Source: Fibrobacter sp. UWB11
GTDB lineage: Bacteria > Fibrobacterota > Fibrobacteria > Fibrobacterales > Fibrobacteraceae
Length of the DNA: 64,000 nucleotides
Direction of reading: 5' to 3'
Assembly: GCF_900143015.1 (NCBI RefSeq)
Contig: NZ_FSRT01000001.1
Coordinates: 620,001-684,000 of the forward strand
The notes under the pieces are model-generated. The model was not told the DNA's origin, did no database searches, and saw only the letters and a program-made list of their open reading frames with translations. The translations under genes and the position numbers were made by a program. This document shows, one piece after another, positions 7,994 through 17,012 of this stretch. Position 1 is the first letter of the stretch. Each line of letters opens with the position of its first letter.

Positions 7994-10900
7994 TGAATCA
8001 CGTTACGTATATTAGTGCAGGTGCTGGTAGTGGAAAAACATACACTTTGACATCCATTCTTGCTGATTTAATTGTTAAGGAAAAGTCTACTCCTGATCAG
8101 TTTATCCTGACAACTTTTACCGAAGCCGCTGCAAGTGAATTTAGGGAAAAAGCTAAAGCTAAAATTTATGAGCATACTGAGTATGGCAAATATGCCGAAG
8201 CTGCGGAAAAACTTGATCAATCTATGATTGGAACAGTTGATAGTATCGCCAATAAGTTTGTGCAAAAATATTGGTATTTGCTTGGAGTTAGTCCTGATCA
8301 GAAACTGATTGATGATGACCAGAAAAAAATCTTCATAAGCCAAGTCTTACAATCGGTCACTTCTATTAAGGATGAATCCGGTAATTCGCCTGAAGAAGAT
8401 TTCTTTGTTGAATTCTGCAAAGAATTTAATATTGGTTATCCTTTTGGTAGTGACAAATTTGGGCTGAATTATGATTTCTGGAAAGATGATGTCCGTGAAA
8501 TTTTTGAAAAAGTTCAAAGCTTCAATATTTCTGATTTAAAAGAGAGCCGAGGAAAATCCATCGCTTACGCCACCGAAATTACTGGTGAAAAAGATTTGGT
8601 TGGTGTTGAAGAAGAAGTTTCAGAGCTTCTAAAAGAAATTGAAGATGTTGATAGAACTGTTACGAGGCCATCGAAAGATAGAACTGAAAAAATAAAGAAA
8701 TTCAAACATTTGCTTTCAAATGAACTAAAGCTTTGCGATTTAGCATGTTTTAAAACATTTATAGATAAATTACCGAAAGCTTTTAATAACTGTAATAAAA
8801 AGGATGAGGTTTCGGATTCCCTCGCTTATGTTTATTTATCAAAAAAAGTCCGTGATTTGGTTCTTAAGTACATTGATTTGATTTTTGACTATGTAGAAAA
8901 AGCTCAGGAAGAATTCAAAAAGTTTAAGGAAAAACGCCATCTTATCGACTTTGTTGATATGGAAACGCGATTCCTAGAGCTTTTAGAAAAGGAAGAAGTT
9001 CGGCAGGATATCCGTAACACCTACAAGTATGTATTCGTTGACGAGTTCCAGGATAGTAGCCCTCTTCAGGTCAAAATTTTTGACAAGCTTTCTGAAATAG
9101 TTGGGCGTGATGAATGTGACGATTTCGTTGTTACCATTGGATCTGACAAAGATGCCAATGAATTCCATATTCACAATAGCATTTGGGTTGGTGATTTTAA
9201 ACAGGCTATTTATGGATTCCGCGGAGCCGATACCGACTTGACAAAAGCTGTTGCTGACATTATCGCACAAAAGCAATCGTCATCGCCAAAGCAATTTAAA
9301 ATTCATACGTTAAAAAAGAGTTTCCGCTCTTTAGAAAATATCGTGAATTTCACGAATGAACTTTTTGTTCCCGCTTTTGAAGGAACTTTAAAGAAAGAAG
9401 AAGTTGAGCTTATAGCTCATCGTCCACAAGACAATGCGGTAAAAAGTCTCAAATGTTGGGAGATTGAAGGCAAAAATGCCGAAGATCAATCAAAAAATTT
9501 GGCTTTGCAAATTGCGAAACGTCTTAAAAATGGCGAAAAGCCCTCTGATTATGCAGTTTTGGCTCGAAGAGGGGCTCCGTTGGATAAGCTTTCCGATGCT
9601 TTGAAAGCGCTTAATATCCCTGTATGCAGAACTATTGAAATTGATGAAAATCGAGATGAACTTGCTTTGGTTTCTGCACTGATGAATCTTGTTGCGAATG
9701 ATTTTGATAATTATTCTAGAGCTGTTGTTGCTTTTTTGACTCAAAAGGGATTTGATGCAGGATGTATAATTGATGCAAAACTTGAGTTTGATAAGTCCTA
9801 TCAGGATAATAAGAACTGTCCTAAGTATTTGTCTGATAATCTGATTCTTGCAAAGTTTACGGAGCGTCGTGATTTCTACAAAACACTGACAATTCATAAT
9901 TTGGTGGAAAGCTTAATTGTTGATCTCGACTTGTATTCTGTTGGTCGTAGTTGGGAAAATGCTGTTGGTACTGACGAATGCTTTGCGGCTTTGATCGAAG
10001 CTTCGTACGATTACGAGGAACGCTGTTCCCAAATAGGCGTTTCGCCGACTATTAGTGGCTATATCGATTACTGCAAAAACAATGCAAAATCGGCTGGCTC
10101 CAAGGACGGTGTGGTTCTATCGACATTCCATCATTCAAAAGGGCTTGAATGGAAAAAGGTGATTCTCCTTGAACTTGATGAAGACGTTGAAGACGAAAAT
10201 AAAAGAATCAAGTATGATGTTTTGGGCGTCCAGAATTACCATGACGTTGCTCCATCTGAAAGTAGTCTTTATCCTCCGATGATTATCAATTTGATGCCGA
10301 ATTTGTTTACGGGTAATACGAAAGTTGCTGTAGACATGGCTGAAAAGATTAAGACGTCGAAGTTTTTCGAATCGTCTCGCCAGAGATTCTTCTCCGAAAC
10401 GATTCGCTTGCTTTATGTTGCAATCACTCGTGCTAAGGACGAATTGATTTTGACTTTAGACGAGAAAAATCCTTTGCAAGTATTCTCCTGCTTGAATTGC
10501 AAAGTTCTTGACGCTGCTAATTGCGAAAGTGGTAAAGATGTCAGCTTATTCGGCTTTAAAGACCAAGCGTTTGACGAAAAATTAAAATTCTTGTTTGAAA
10601 ACGATAAATTGTCCGAGGGTGATTCTTATCAGGTCGAAAAACCTGAAAAATTAGTTTTCAAGAAAAACGAAAAAATCGAAACAGCCAATCGCGACCAACA
10701 GCCGAGTAAGGTAAAACCATGTCGAAAGGTAACCGCGAACATCGTGTTTGATTCTAGTAGTCGTATTAAAGCGAATCCGGATGAAATGGACAAGTTTGGT
10801 ACGTGTATCCATAATATTTTCTGCGTGTTGGAAAAATCTCCGACCGTGGAAACGGTTGAACGAATTATCAAGAATCATCAGATGGAAACTGCGCTTCCGC

Positions 10901-11265
10901 AACCCGGTGATGTCCTAAACGCATGGCGAAATCTTGAAAAGTTCTTGGCTGATACATATGGTGCTAAGGTCGCAACTTATCATGAACTTCCGTTTAAGCA
11001 TATGCACGATGGCCAGATTTTCAATGGAGAGATGGACCTTGTGTGGGAAACGGATAAAGGCGTAGTTCTTGTGGACTTTAAGTCGTATCCTGGAAACAAA
11101 AATGATGTCGTTACCGAAAATAACAAACACTATGCGGGAATGTATGCAGGGCAGTTTGAATGCTATGAACGTGCGTTAAAGGCTGCTGGCAAGAATGTCC
11201 TTGCAAGGCTGGTTTATTACCATGTCCTTGGCGTGGTTGTGGAATTAAAATTAGATGAAGAATAA
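7993..11265 (+). CDS. AddA-like UvrD-family helicase-nuclease
   Basis: 1,090 residues with superfamily-1 helicase motifs in order: Walker A AGAGSGKT (9-16), TTFTEAAA (motif Ia), Walker B VDEFQDSSP (349-357), WVGDFKQAIYGFRGA (motif III), LKKSFRSLENI (motif IV), STFHHSKGLEWKKV (motif V) and RLLYVAITRAKDEL (motif VI). The C-terminal RecB-type nuclease has FGTCIHNIF, NGEMDLVW, VLVDFKSY (D1028, K1030) and a YAGQFECYERAL tail. The pair should be an ATP-driven, dual-nuclease DNA-end resection machine. It may be the chromosome's own AddAB or a defence-type version; the WYL regulator and neighbours favour the latter, but the window cannot decide. It overlaps the AddB-like gene by one base. Confidence 0.85.
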   Translation: MNHVTYISAGAGSGKTYTLTSILADLIVKEKSTPDQFILTTFTEAAASEFREKAKAKIYEHTEYGKYAEAAEKLDQSMIGTVDSIANKFVQKYWYLLGVSPDQKLIDDDQKKIFISQVLQSVTSIKDESGNSPEEDFFVEFCKEFNIGYPFGSDKFGLNYDFWKDDVREIFEKVQSFNISDLKESRGKSIAYATEITGEKDLVGVEEEVSELLKEIEDVDRTVTRPSKDRTEKIKKFKHLLSNELKLCDLACFKTFIDKLPKAFNNCNKKDEVSDSLAYVYLSKKVRDLVLKYIDLIFDYVEKAQEEFKKFKEKRHLIDFVDMETRFLELLEKEEVRQDIRNTYKYVFVDEFQDSSPLQVKIFDKLSEIVGRDECDDFVVTIGSDKDANEFHIHNSIWVGDFKQAIYGFRGADTDLTKAVADIIAQKQSSSPKQFKIHTLKKSFRSLENIVNFTNELFVPAFEGTLKKEEVELIAHRPQDNAVKSLKCWEIEGKNAEDQSKNLALQIAKRLKNGEKPSDYAVLARRGAPLDKLSDALKALNIPVCRTIEIDENRDELALVSALMNLVANDFDNYSRAVVAFLTQKGFDAGCIIDAKLEFDKSYQDNKNCPKYLSDNLILAKFTERRDFYKTLTIHNLVESLIVDLDLYSVGRSWENAVGTDECFAALIEASYDYEERCSQIGVSPTISGYIDYCKNNAKSAGSKDGVVLSTFHHSKGLEWKKVILLELDEDVEDENKRIKYDVLGVQNYHDVAPSESSLYPPMIINLMPNLFTGNTKVAVDMAEKIKTSKFFESSRQRFFSETIRLLYVAITRAKDELILTLDEKNPLQVFSCLNCKVLDAANCESGKDVSLFGFKDQAFDEKLKFLFENDKLSEGDSYQVEKPEKLVFKKNEKIETANRDQQPSKVKPCRKVTANIVFDSSSRIKANPDEMDKFGTCIHNIFCVLEKSPTVETVERIIKNHQMETALPQPGDVLNAWRNLEKFLADTYGAKVATYHELPFKHMHDGQIFNGEMDLVWETDKGVVLVDFKSYPGNKNDVVTENNKHYAGMYAGQFECYERALKAAGKNVLARLVYYHVLGVVVELKLDEE

Positions 11266-11356
11266 TCATGGAATCCGTAAGGTGCGCACGGGTAGCCTTG
11301 CAATATAGCCCGACTCGCATGTATGCGGGGAACGCCCAAAAGAAAAATATGAATAT

Positions 11357-11384
11357 AGCAGGCCGCGTGAACGACCTGCTTTTT
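11357..11384 (+). terminator. Rho-independent terminator after the AddA-like gene
   Basis: AGCAGG (11357-11362) pairs with CCTGCT (11375-11380), with further pairing inside, followed by TTTT. An almost identical hairpin is at 12695-12724. It lies 92 nt after the AddA-like stop and before the RNA promoter at 11423. Confidence 0.75.
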
Positions 11385-11422
11385 CTATTTATTCCGTTAA
11401 AATCTGCCAAAACTTCGGCCCC

Positions 11423-11451
11423 TTGCACGCAAAGTTTTGAAGTGGTATATT
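11423..11451 (+). promoter_or_regulatory. Sigma70-type promoter of the candidate RNA
   Basis: TTGCAC (11423-11428), a 17-nt spacer, then TATATT (11446-11451). This is the canonical spacing and predicts transcription from about 11458. No CDS follows directly; the sequence downstream is strongly structured. Confidence 0.65.
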
Positions 11452-11457
11452 CATGGT

Positions 11458-11676
11458 ATTGATAGCATTTCGTCCTGCTGACAGCGTATTCGATCCGGGC
11501 AGGTTGTTTCACTATCTGCTTGACGCCGACCTCCCTTTGTTTCGCTTGGCAGGCGAAAATATTCGAGGCAGCATACACCCTATGGGGAAACTGGCCCCCT
11601 GGCGATCAACGTAGAGCTCCGTCTGTCATAAGAAAAATATGGTAGACGTAAAGCCTTGTCGTTAAAGGTTTTGTTT
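11458..11676 (+). ncRNA. Candidate structured non-coding RNA
   Basis: About 220 nt between a canonical promoter and a weak terminator. Visible pairings: a closing stem TGACAG-CG with CG-T-CTGTCA (near 11479 and 11622); TTGA-C-GCC with GGC-GA-TCAA (near 11521 and 11602); a long hairpin in which CCTC pairs with GAGG around TTTCGC/GCGAAA; and GGGG/CCCC around AAACTGG. The end is an 8-bp stem AAAGCCTT / AAGGTTTT (11650-11672) followed by GTTT. It does not match what I know of tmRNA, RNase P RNA or SRP RNA. A 6S-like RNA is possible by length and by the long closed rod, but I cannot show it. No ORF with a ribosome-binding site is evident inside. Confidence 0.5.
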
Positions 11677-11719
11677 AACCATTCAAAAAGGACATCTCGC
11701 TCGGCGGGATGAATCAAAT

Positions 11720-12667
11720 ATGGATTGTTCTCAGCACTATAAAATGCTCAAGGATATGGAAAAGGATCCGAAGAATCTTGCCAAGTATCAAAAAATGTAC
11801 AAGTACGCTTATCTTTTAAGTGATGGCGTTTTCAAGATTGTATTCACGGAGGAAAAGTCGCATTCGCTTCTTATTTCGCTGTTGAATGCGATGCTTGACT
11901 TGCATGGTGGTGATGCCATCGGGGAAATTTCGCTGGAAATGCAGGAATTCCCGGGTATTTTCAATAAGAAAAATTGTATTGTCGATATCATTGGCACGAC
12001 CAATGCTGGCGAAAAGGTTCTTGTTGAAATTCAACAGCAAAAGGACAAGTTTTTCAAGGATCGCGTAGAATACTATGTATCTCGTGTTATTGAAAATCAG
12101 GTTCATAAGAGCGAAAAATTTGAATTGCCACATATCTATTTTCTTGGACTTCTGGATTTTGAACTTTTCCCAGAAGAAGAACATGAATACATCCATCATG
12201 TCGATGAAATGTGTCATGGCAAGAAGTTCTTCCCGAAGGTTCAGAAGGTTTTCGTGGAAATCGAAAAGTTTTTCAAACTTGAGAAGTTGGGATTTACCAA
12301 GGATGACGAGTCTGATGCCGCTCAGTGGCTACGTGCTATCAGGGTTGTTATCAAGGAAGAACCTGCTCCTGAAAAAATTATGCAGAATGAAACGTTTAGG
12401 CGGTTGCTTGAATCGGTGAAATTGATTAATTTTGCAGAGGAGCTTTTCAACTGCGAGGTAAAGAAAATGACGGATGTGATGGCTGAACGCGAAAACGCTT
12501 TTGCCGAAGGCAGGGCGGAAGGCTTTGCTGAAGGGGCTTCTACCGAGCGTACAAAAGCGGATAAGGAAAAACGCGAAATGGCGAAAAGTCTCAAGGAACA
12601 GAATGTAGATGTTTCTATAATCGCTAAATCGACAGGTTTTTCTGAAGAAGAAATTCTCAGTTTATAG
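11720..12667 (+). CDS. Rpn-family recombination-promoting nuclease / PD-(D/E)XK transposase-like protein
   Basis: 315 residues of the Rpn/PD-(D/E)XK family often annotated as 'putative transposase'. It starts KYAYLLSDGVFKIVFTEEKS, the usual N-terminal helix and 'D--FK--F' segment. The nuclease core is CIVDIIGTTNAGEKVLVEIQQQ (about 86-107), with Asp and Glu-x-Gln metal ligands, followed by DRVEYYVSRVI. The C-terminus has short AEG repeats (AEGRAEGFAEGASTE) and a charged helix. These proteins cleave DNA and occur in many divergent copies per genome. The ribosome-binding site is weak. A bidirectional terminator follows at 12695. Confidence 0.8.
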   Translation: MDCSQHYKMLKDMEKDPKNLAKYQKMYKYAYLLSDGVFKIVFTEEKSHSLLISLLNAMLDLHGGDAIGEISLEMQEFPGIFNKKNCIVDIIGTTNAGEKVLVEIQQQKDKFFKDRVEYYVSRVIENQVHKSEKFELPHIYFLGLLDFELFPEEEHEYIHHVDEMCHGKKFFPKVQKVFVEIEKFFKLEKLGFTKDDESDAAQWLRAIRVVIKEEPAPEKIMQNETFRRLLESVKLINFAEELFNCEVKKMTDVMAERENAFAEGRAEGFAEGASTERTKADKEKREMAKSLKEQNVDVSIIAKSTGFSEEEILSL

Positions 12668-12694
12668 CTATTACAGTCTTTAAGAATGCAAAAC

Positions 12695-12724
12695 AGCAGG
12701 CCGCATGAACGACCTGCTTTTTCT
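12695..12724 (+). terminator. Bidirectional terminator between rpn-like gene and alsT-like gene
   Basis: AGCAGG (12695-12700) and CCTGCT (12713-12718) with TTTTT on the plus side and GTTTTG on the minus side, between two convergent genes. Its 24-nt core differs by one base from the hairpin at 11357, so the two look like copies of one terminator flanking the RNA and rpn-like unit. Confidence 0.75.
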
Positions 12725-12736
12725 TGTATTGCTTTT

Positions 12737-14170
12737 TTACAGCTTTTGTCCTGGATTCCAGTAGTCGGTGGGTTGCTCGACGCCGCATTCTTTTGCGATG
12801 TAGATGGGTTCGAGGCCTTTCTTCTTTTGGTCGGTGTAGTTCTTGAGGGCCTTGATGGCGATTGGCGAGAGTATCAAGATGACGGGGATGTTCACGAGGA
12901 CCATGAGGCCTTGGCAAAGGTCTGCGCTGTCCCAGGCAAACGATGCGCTGGAGGTGGCGCCTAAGAAGACGATGGCGGTTGCGATGGTCTTGAATACGTT
13001 GCGGATTTTCTTGGTGGGGCGTCTGTTCAAGATGAAACGGAGGCAGCCTTCGGTGTAGTAGTAGTTTCCAATGAGCGTGGTGTAGCCAAAGAGGCACATG
13101 GAGAATGTGATGAAGATGGCGCCGTTGCTGCCGAGAACGGAGGCGAGAGACTTTTGTACGTAAATGATTCCCGAGATGTCCTTGCTGGGCTCGATGTTGG
13201 TCGAGAGGCACATGAGGGCTGTGGCGGAGCAGATGAGGAGCGTGTCGATGAATACGGAAAGCGATTGTACGAGGCCTTGCTTGACGGGGTGCGAGACGCT
13301 TGCGCTTGCGCTCGCGTTCGGGGCGGAACCCATACCTGCTTCGTTGGAGTAGAGGCCGCGCTTGATGCCGTACATGATGCAGCTTCCGGCGAAGCCGCCA
13401 AATCCAGCGTCAAACGAAAATGCGTTTTGGAAAATTGTGCCGAGCATGGCGGGAATGTTCGAGATGTTGTATATGACGATGCCGAAGGCGACGATGACGT
13501 AGATGGTTCCCATGAAAGGAACGAGGTAGCTTGTGATGGTGGAAATTTTCTTGGCGCCTTCCCAGATGCAAAATGCGAAGAGGGCGGCTAAAATAAATCC
13601 GACGATGAACGGTGTCGATGCTTTGTCGTAGAATTTGTATCCGGTAAGGGAGTCTTGAATGTTGTACGAAGCGAGCAGGTTGTAGCCCACGATGTAGGTG
13701 AGGAGCACAAAGCCTGAGAAGAGAACGCCTAGCCAGCGCTTACCAAGTGCGGTCTGGATGTAGTAGGAAGGTCCGCCGTAAGAGTGTCCTGTGACATCGT
13801 CATGACGCTTGTAAATCTGGGCGAGGGTGGATTCTACGAATGCAGATGCTGCGCCGAGGATGGCAATGACCCACATCCAGAAAATGGCGCCCGGGCCGCC
13901 GAGGCAAATGGCCGAAGATACGCCGACGATGTTTCCGGTGCCGACGCGGGAGGCGGTCGAGACCATCAATGCCGCAAATGACGAAATCCCGTGTTCATGC
14001 AGGGGCCTTTCGCGGGTGACACGGAATGTTTCGATCAGATAGCGGACTTGCGGAAATCCCAAGCGGACAGAAAGGAATACCCCGGCAACAATCAAAAAGA
14101 GCGGGACGATGTAGAAATCGTAAAGGGCGGTGTTTAGCGCCGAAACAATGGGATGTAAGGGATTAACCAT
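12737..14170 (-). CDS. Sodium:alanine symporter family protein (AgcS/AlsT)
   Basis: 477 residues, about ten or eleven hydrophobic segments, inner membrane. Signature stretches of the AGCS family are present: GISSFAALMVSTASRVGTGNIVGV (about 62-85), AFVESTLAQIYK, GGPSYYIQ and the loop GLYSNEAGMGSAPNASA. It should import alanine or glycine with Na+. AGGAG precedes the ATG. It is divergent from the aminotransferase at 14221 with only 50 nt between, which suits a shared role in amino-acid use. GC content is higher than in the island to the left. Confidence 0.9.
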   Translation of the reverse strand: MVNPLHPIVSALNTALYDFYIVPLFLIVAGVFLSVRLGFPQVRYLIETFRVTRERPLHEHGISSFAALMVSTASRVGTGNIVGVSSAICLGGPGAIFWMWVIAILGAASAFVESTLAQIYKRHDDVTGHSYGGPSYYIQTALGKRWLGVLFSGFVLLTYIVGYNLLASYNIQDSLTGYKFYDKASTPFIVGFILAALFAFCIWEGAKKISTITSYLVPFMGTIYVIVAFGIVIYNISNIPAMLGTIFQNAFSFDAGFGGFAGSCIMYGIKRGLYSNEAGMGSAPNASASASVSHPVKQGLVQSLSVFIDTLLICSATALMCLSTNIEPSKDISGIIYVQKSLASVLGSNGAIFITFSMCLFGYTTLIGNYYYTEGCLRFILNRRPTKKIRNVFKTIATAIVFLGATSSASFAWDSADLCQGLMVLVNIPVILILSPIAIKALKNYTDQKKKGLEPIYIAKECGVEQPTDYWNPGQKL

Positions 14171-14220
14171 AGAATTCTCCTATTGGATAAATAGTAGAAA
14201 ATTTTTTAAATTTCTCCGCC

Positions 14221-15429
14221 ATGCAACCGTTAAGTCAACGCACCGAAACTTTTACCGATTCCGTTATCCGTCGAATGACTCGCATCGCAAATGCGTGCGG
14301 GGCAATTAATTTGTCACAGGGATTCCCTGATTTTGACCCGCCAGAGACGCTCACGAAGCGTCTTTCGGAGGTGGCTTTGACGGGCCCGCACCAATATGCG
14401 ATTACTTTTGGCGCGCAGAATTTCCGTGAAGCGCTGAGCGAAAAGCAGTTCCATTTTAGCGGGTTGCGTTACGATCCGCAAAAAGAGATTGTGATTACTT
14501 GCGGCAGTACCGAAGCGATGATGGCTTCGATGATGTCGGTCTGCAATCCGGGCGATAAGGTGGTGTTGTTCTCGCCGTTTTACGAGAACTATTCTGCAGA
14601 TACGATTTTGTGCGGGGCGACTCCGGTTTATGTGCCGCTTTCGCCGGTGGATTTGAGCTTTGATGCGAATGTGCTTGAAAGTGCGATGGCGCAGCCGGGC
14701 GTGAAGGCGCTTGTGTTATGCAATCCGGCAAACCCGAGCGGTAAAGTCTTTACGCACGAAGAACTTTCAATTATCGCCTCGCTTGCCATTAAGTACGATT
14801 TGTATGTGATTACGGACGAAGTTTACGAGCATATCGTTTTTGCTCCGCATCGCCATACTTACATCGCAACGCTCCCGGGAATGTTCGAACGCACGATTGA
14901 ATGTAGCAGCTTGAGCAAGACATATTCGATTACGGGCTGGCGCTTGGGTTATGTGCTTGCTGCAGAACCCATCATGGAACGCATCAAGAAAGTTCACGAC
15001 TTTTTGACGGTGGGTGCGGCGGCTCCGCTGATGGAAGCTGCTGTGACAGCGCTCCGTTTTGACGACTCATACTATACGGGTTTGCAGGCGCATTACACGC
15101 ACATGAAGGATGTGTTTACGAATGGACTCCGCAATCTTGGTTTACGTTTTACCGAACCGCAAGGCGCTTACTTTGTACTCGTTGATGTTTCGGAATTCGG
15201 ATACGGTCGCCGCGAATCTTGTAGCGCTTCGAAATGCGCGGCCGGCACATTGCCCGATGAACAATTCTGCATCGATATGGCGCAGAAGGTGGGCGTCGCG
15301 GCTGTTCCGGGCTCAAGCTTCTTCCGCGAACCGGTGGACCATCTTGTGCGTCTGCATTTCGCGAAGAAAGACGAAACGCTCTACGAAGCACTCAATCGCT
15401 TGGAAAATTTGAAAAAGTTGAAACGATAG
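14221..15429 (+). CDS. Class I/II PLP-dependent aminotransferase
   Basis: 402 residues. The fold-type I landmarks are LSQGFPDFDPP (substrate-side loop), NPANPSGKV, the PLP-contacting Asp in YVITDEVYEHI, the Schiff-base Lys in SSLSKTYSITGWRLGY, and the C-terminal Arg in HLVRLHFAKKDE. The closest family type is the aspartate/kynurenine/methionine aminotransferase group, so the exact substrate is open. A TAAATT box lies 8 nt before the ATG with no ribosome-binding site, suggesting a leaderless or very short-leader mRNA. It is divergent from the alanine symporter. Confidence 0.85.
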   Translation: MQPLSQRTETFTDSVIRRMTRIANACGAINLSQGFPDFDPPETLTKRLSEVALTGPHQYAITFGAQNFREALSEKQFHFSGLRYDPQKEIVITCGSTEAMMASMMSVCNPGDKVVLFSPFYENYSADTILCGATPVYVPLSPVDLSFDANVLESAMAQPGVKALVLCNPANPSGKVFTHEELSIIASLAIKYDLYVITDEVYEHIVFAPHRHTYIATLPGMFERTIECSSLSKTYSITGWRLGYVLAAEPIMERIKKVHDFLTVGAAAPLMEAAVTALRFDDSYYTGLQAHYTHMKDVFTNGLRNLGLRFTEPQGAYFVLVDVSEFGYGRRESCSASKCAAGTLPDEQFCIDMAQKVGVAAVPGSSFFREPVDHLVRLHFAKKDETLYEALNRLENLKKLKR

Positions 15430-15590
15430 CTTGTGTGAATTAATTTGTAATTGAAAGGTGTGGCGGAATGCTGCTCCTTTTTTAGTTATAAAAAAATTGT
15501 ATCATCAGTAATGAAATAATGGTATTGGACAAAAGCCTTTATAGAATCTATCATTGTGCGTGCTAAAACAACACAATAATGGAGGATTCA

Positions 15591-16964
15591 ATGTATATCT
15601 TTAAAAACCGTACGAAACTTTCGACTATTATTTTAGCTTCTATCCTTTCACTTTCTGCATGTTCTGATGACGATTCAAATTCTGTCGCTCCTTCAACCTC
15701 TGAAGAACATGAACATCATGCTACGGAAGAACACTCCAGTGCCGCCGATGAACATTCCCATCACGCAACGGAATCTGGTGACCATAAATCTGAATCAAGT
15801 GGCTTGACACTTGGCGATGAAAATATTAAAGATGGCATCATCTTCTTGCAGGATACGACTATTAATGGCGTTTTGACGGTAAATGCTTCAACGCCTGGCG
15901 CAACCGTTCTGAAAAATGTCAAGGTTACGGGCAACTTGTTAATCAAGCGCTCTGGCCGTGTCGATTTTTCGGGCAGTGCCGATGTAGTTCATGTGGGTAG
16001 CAGTAATACGGATGTCTATGCTTTTGAAGACAACGCAAAAGTGAATGGTCATCATTTTATGGGCAAGAACAATACCTTCACGACCAAGAGATTTTCGGAT
16101 TACCAGAAAGTTGATTGGACCGAAAAGGCCGCGCATTTATCTACAGGAATCCACTTTGCTTATACGGTTACGGGTGATGAAAAGGGAGCTCCGGTTATCT
16201 TGATTCATGGCCTTGTCGATGGGCGTGTTTCCTGGTCGCAGGTGGCTCCACAGCTTGCCAAGAAGGGCTATCGTGTATATGTTCCTGAATTGCGAGGCAA
16301 CGGAAAGACGGACAAGCCAATTGAAGAATCGGCGTATTCAATCAAGGAATTGGCAAAGGATATCGCAGCTTTTATCGATAAGCTTGAATTGAACAAACCG
16401 CATATTGTTGGACATTCTTTTGGTTCATTTGTGGCGCAGGAATTGTCTATTTCGTATGCGGATAAAATCGGTTCCATCACATTGATTGGCTCGGCGGCCT
16501 CTGTGGATAAGAAAAATGCTACGATTGATTGGCTCTTGAACGGAACGGATGATAAATTATTCGATGGCGTTTATGCTTATGATTCAACGCAAAAGCTTCC
16601 TGATACATTCTATGAAAAGTGGGGCAATAGCACGAATCCGGATAAGGATTTCCAGACCGCACACTTGGAACATTTGCATCAAGTCCCTTATTATGCTTGG
16701 AAATTCCTTGTCAAAAACTTTGTAGCTGTTGACAATGCAAAGCGCCTTTCTTCGATTTCTTCGAATGTGCAAATTATTTGGGGCTCAAAAGACGCTATAT
16801 TCGATAAAAAGTCGCAGGAAACTTTGCAAAAGGGTCTCGATAAGGCAATAAGCATCGAATTTCATGAAATCAAGGACGCCGATCACAATACACATTTGGG
16901 TTCCAAAGCCGCTGTAGAAACGGTAACGGACTATATCGACAACTTTATCAAGGGCGTCAAGTAA
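15591..16964 (+). CDS. His-rich lipoprotein with alpha/beta-hydrolase domain
   Basis: 457 residues from the ATG that follows GGAGG; an in-frame ATG 12 nt earlier would include that ribosome-binding site. A lipoprotein signal ends at LSAC (Cys24). Residues about 40-65 are rich in His and Glu (nine His), a likely metal-binding spacer. A short beta-rich segment follows (about 75-170, Gly/Asn/Val repeats such as VKVTGNLLIK), then an alpha/beta hydrolase: HGLVDGR oxyanion loop, nucleophile in GHSFGS (Ser276), Asp in WGSKDAIFD and a His in DADHNTHLG. It is probably an envelope-anchored esterase-like enzyme. A TTGGAC-N18-TATCAT promoter lies near 15526. It is followed by a Met-rich outer-membrane protein. 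Confidence 0.8.
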   Translation: MYIFKNRTKLSTIILASILSLSACSDDDSNSVAPSTSEEHEHHATEEHSSAADEHSHHATESGDHKSESSGLTLGDENIKDGIIFLQDTTINGVLTVNASTPGATVLKNVKVTGNLLIKRSGRVDFSGSADVVHVGSSNTDVYAFEDNAKVNGHHFMGKNNTFTTKRFSDYQKVDWTEKAAHLSTGIHFAYTVTGDEKGAPVILIHGLVDGRVSWSQVAPQLAKKGYRVYVPELRGNGKTDKPIEESAYSIKELAKDIAAFIDKLELNKPHIVGHSFGSFVAQELSISYADKIGSITLIGSAASVDKKNATIDWLLNGTDDKLFDGVYAYDSTQKLPDTFYEKWGNSTNPDKDFQTAHLEHLHQVPYYAWKFLVKNFVAVDNAKRLSSISSNVQIIWGSKDAIFDKKSQETLQKGLDKAISIEFHEIKDADHNTHLGSKAAVETVTDYIDNFIKGVK

Positions 16965-16980
16965 TTATTAATTATGGGGA

Positions 16981-17004
16981 GGAGTATCTGTAAAAAGATA
17001 CTCC
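16981..17004 (+). terminator. Perfect 9-bp hairpin between hydrolase and outer-membrane protein genes
   Basis: GGAGTATCT (16981-16989), loop GTAAAA, AGATACTCC (16996-17004), then TTTGTGTT. It may be a partial terminator after the hydrolase gene, or an attenuator, because the 3' arm ends 8 nt before the next ATG at 17013 and that gene has no other ribosome-binding site. Confidence 0.6.
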
Positions 17005-17012
17005 TTTGTGTT

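Noticed and set aside
11111-11578. A 155-codon minus-strand frame over the end of the AddA-like gene and the RNA region
   Set aside because: It overlaps a certain gene and the structured RNA promoter, and has no family resemblance.
11458-11676. tmRNA, RNase P RNA or SRP RNA
   Set aside because: The hallmark conserved strings of these RNAs are not found on either strand here.
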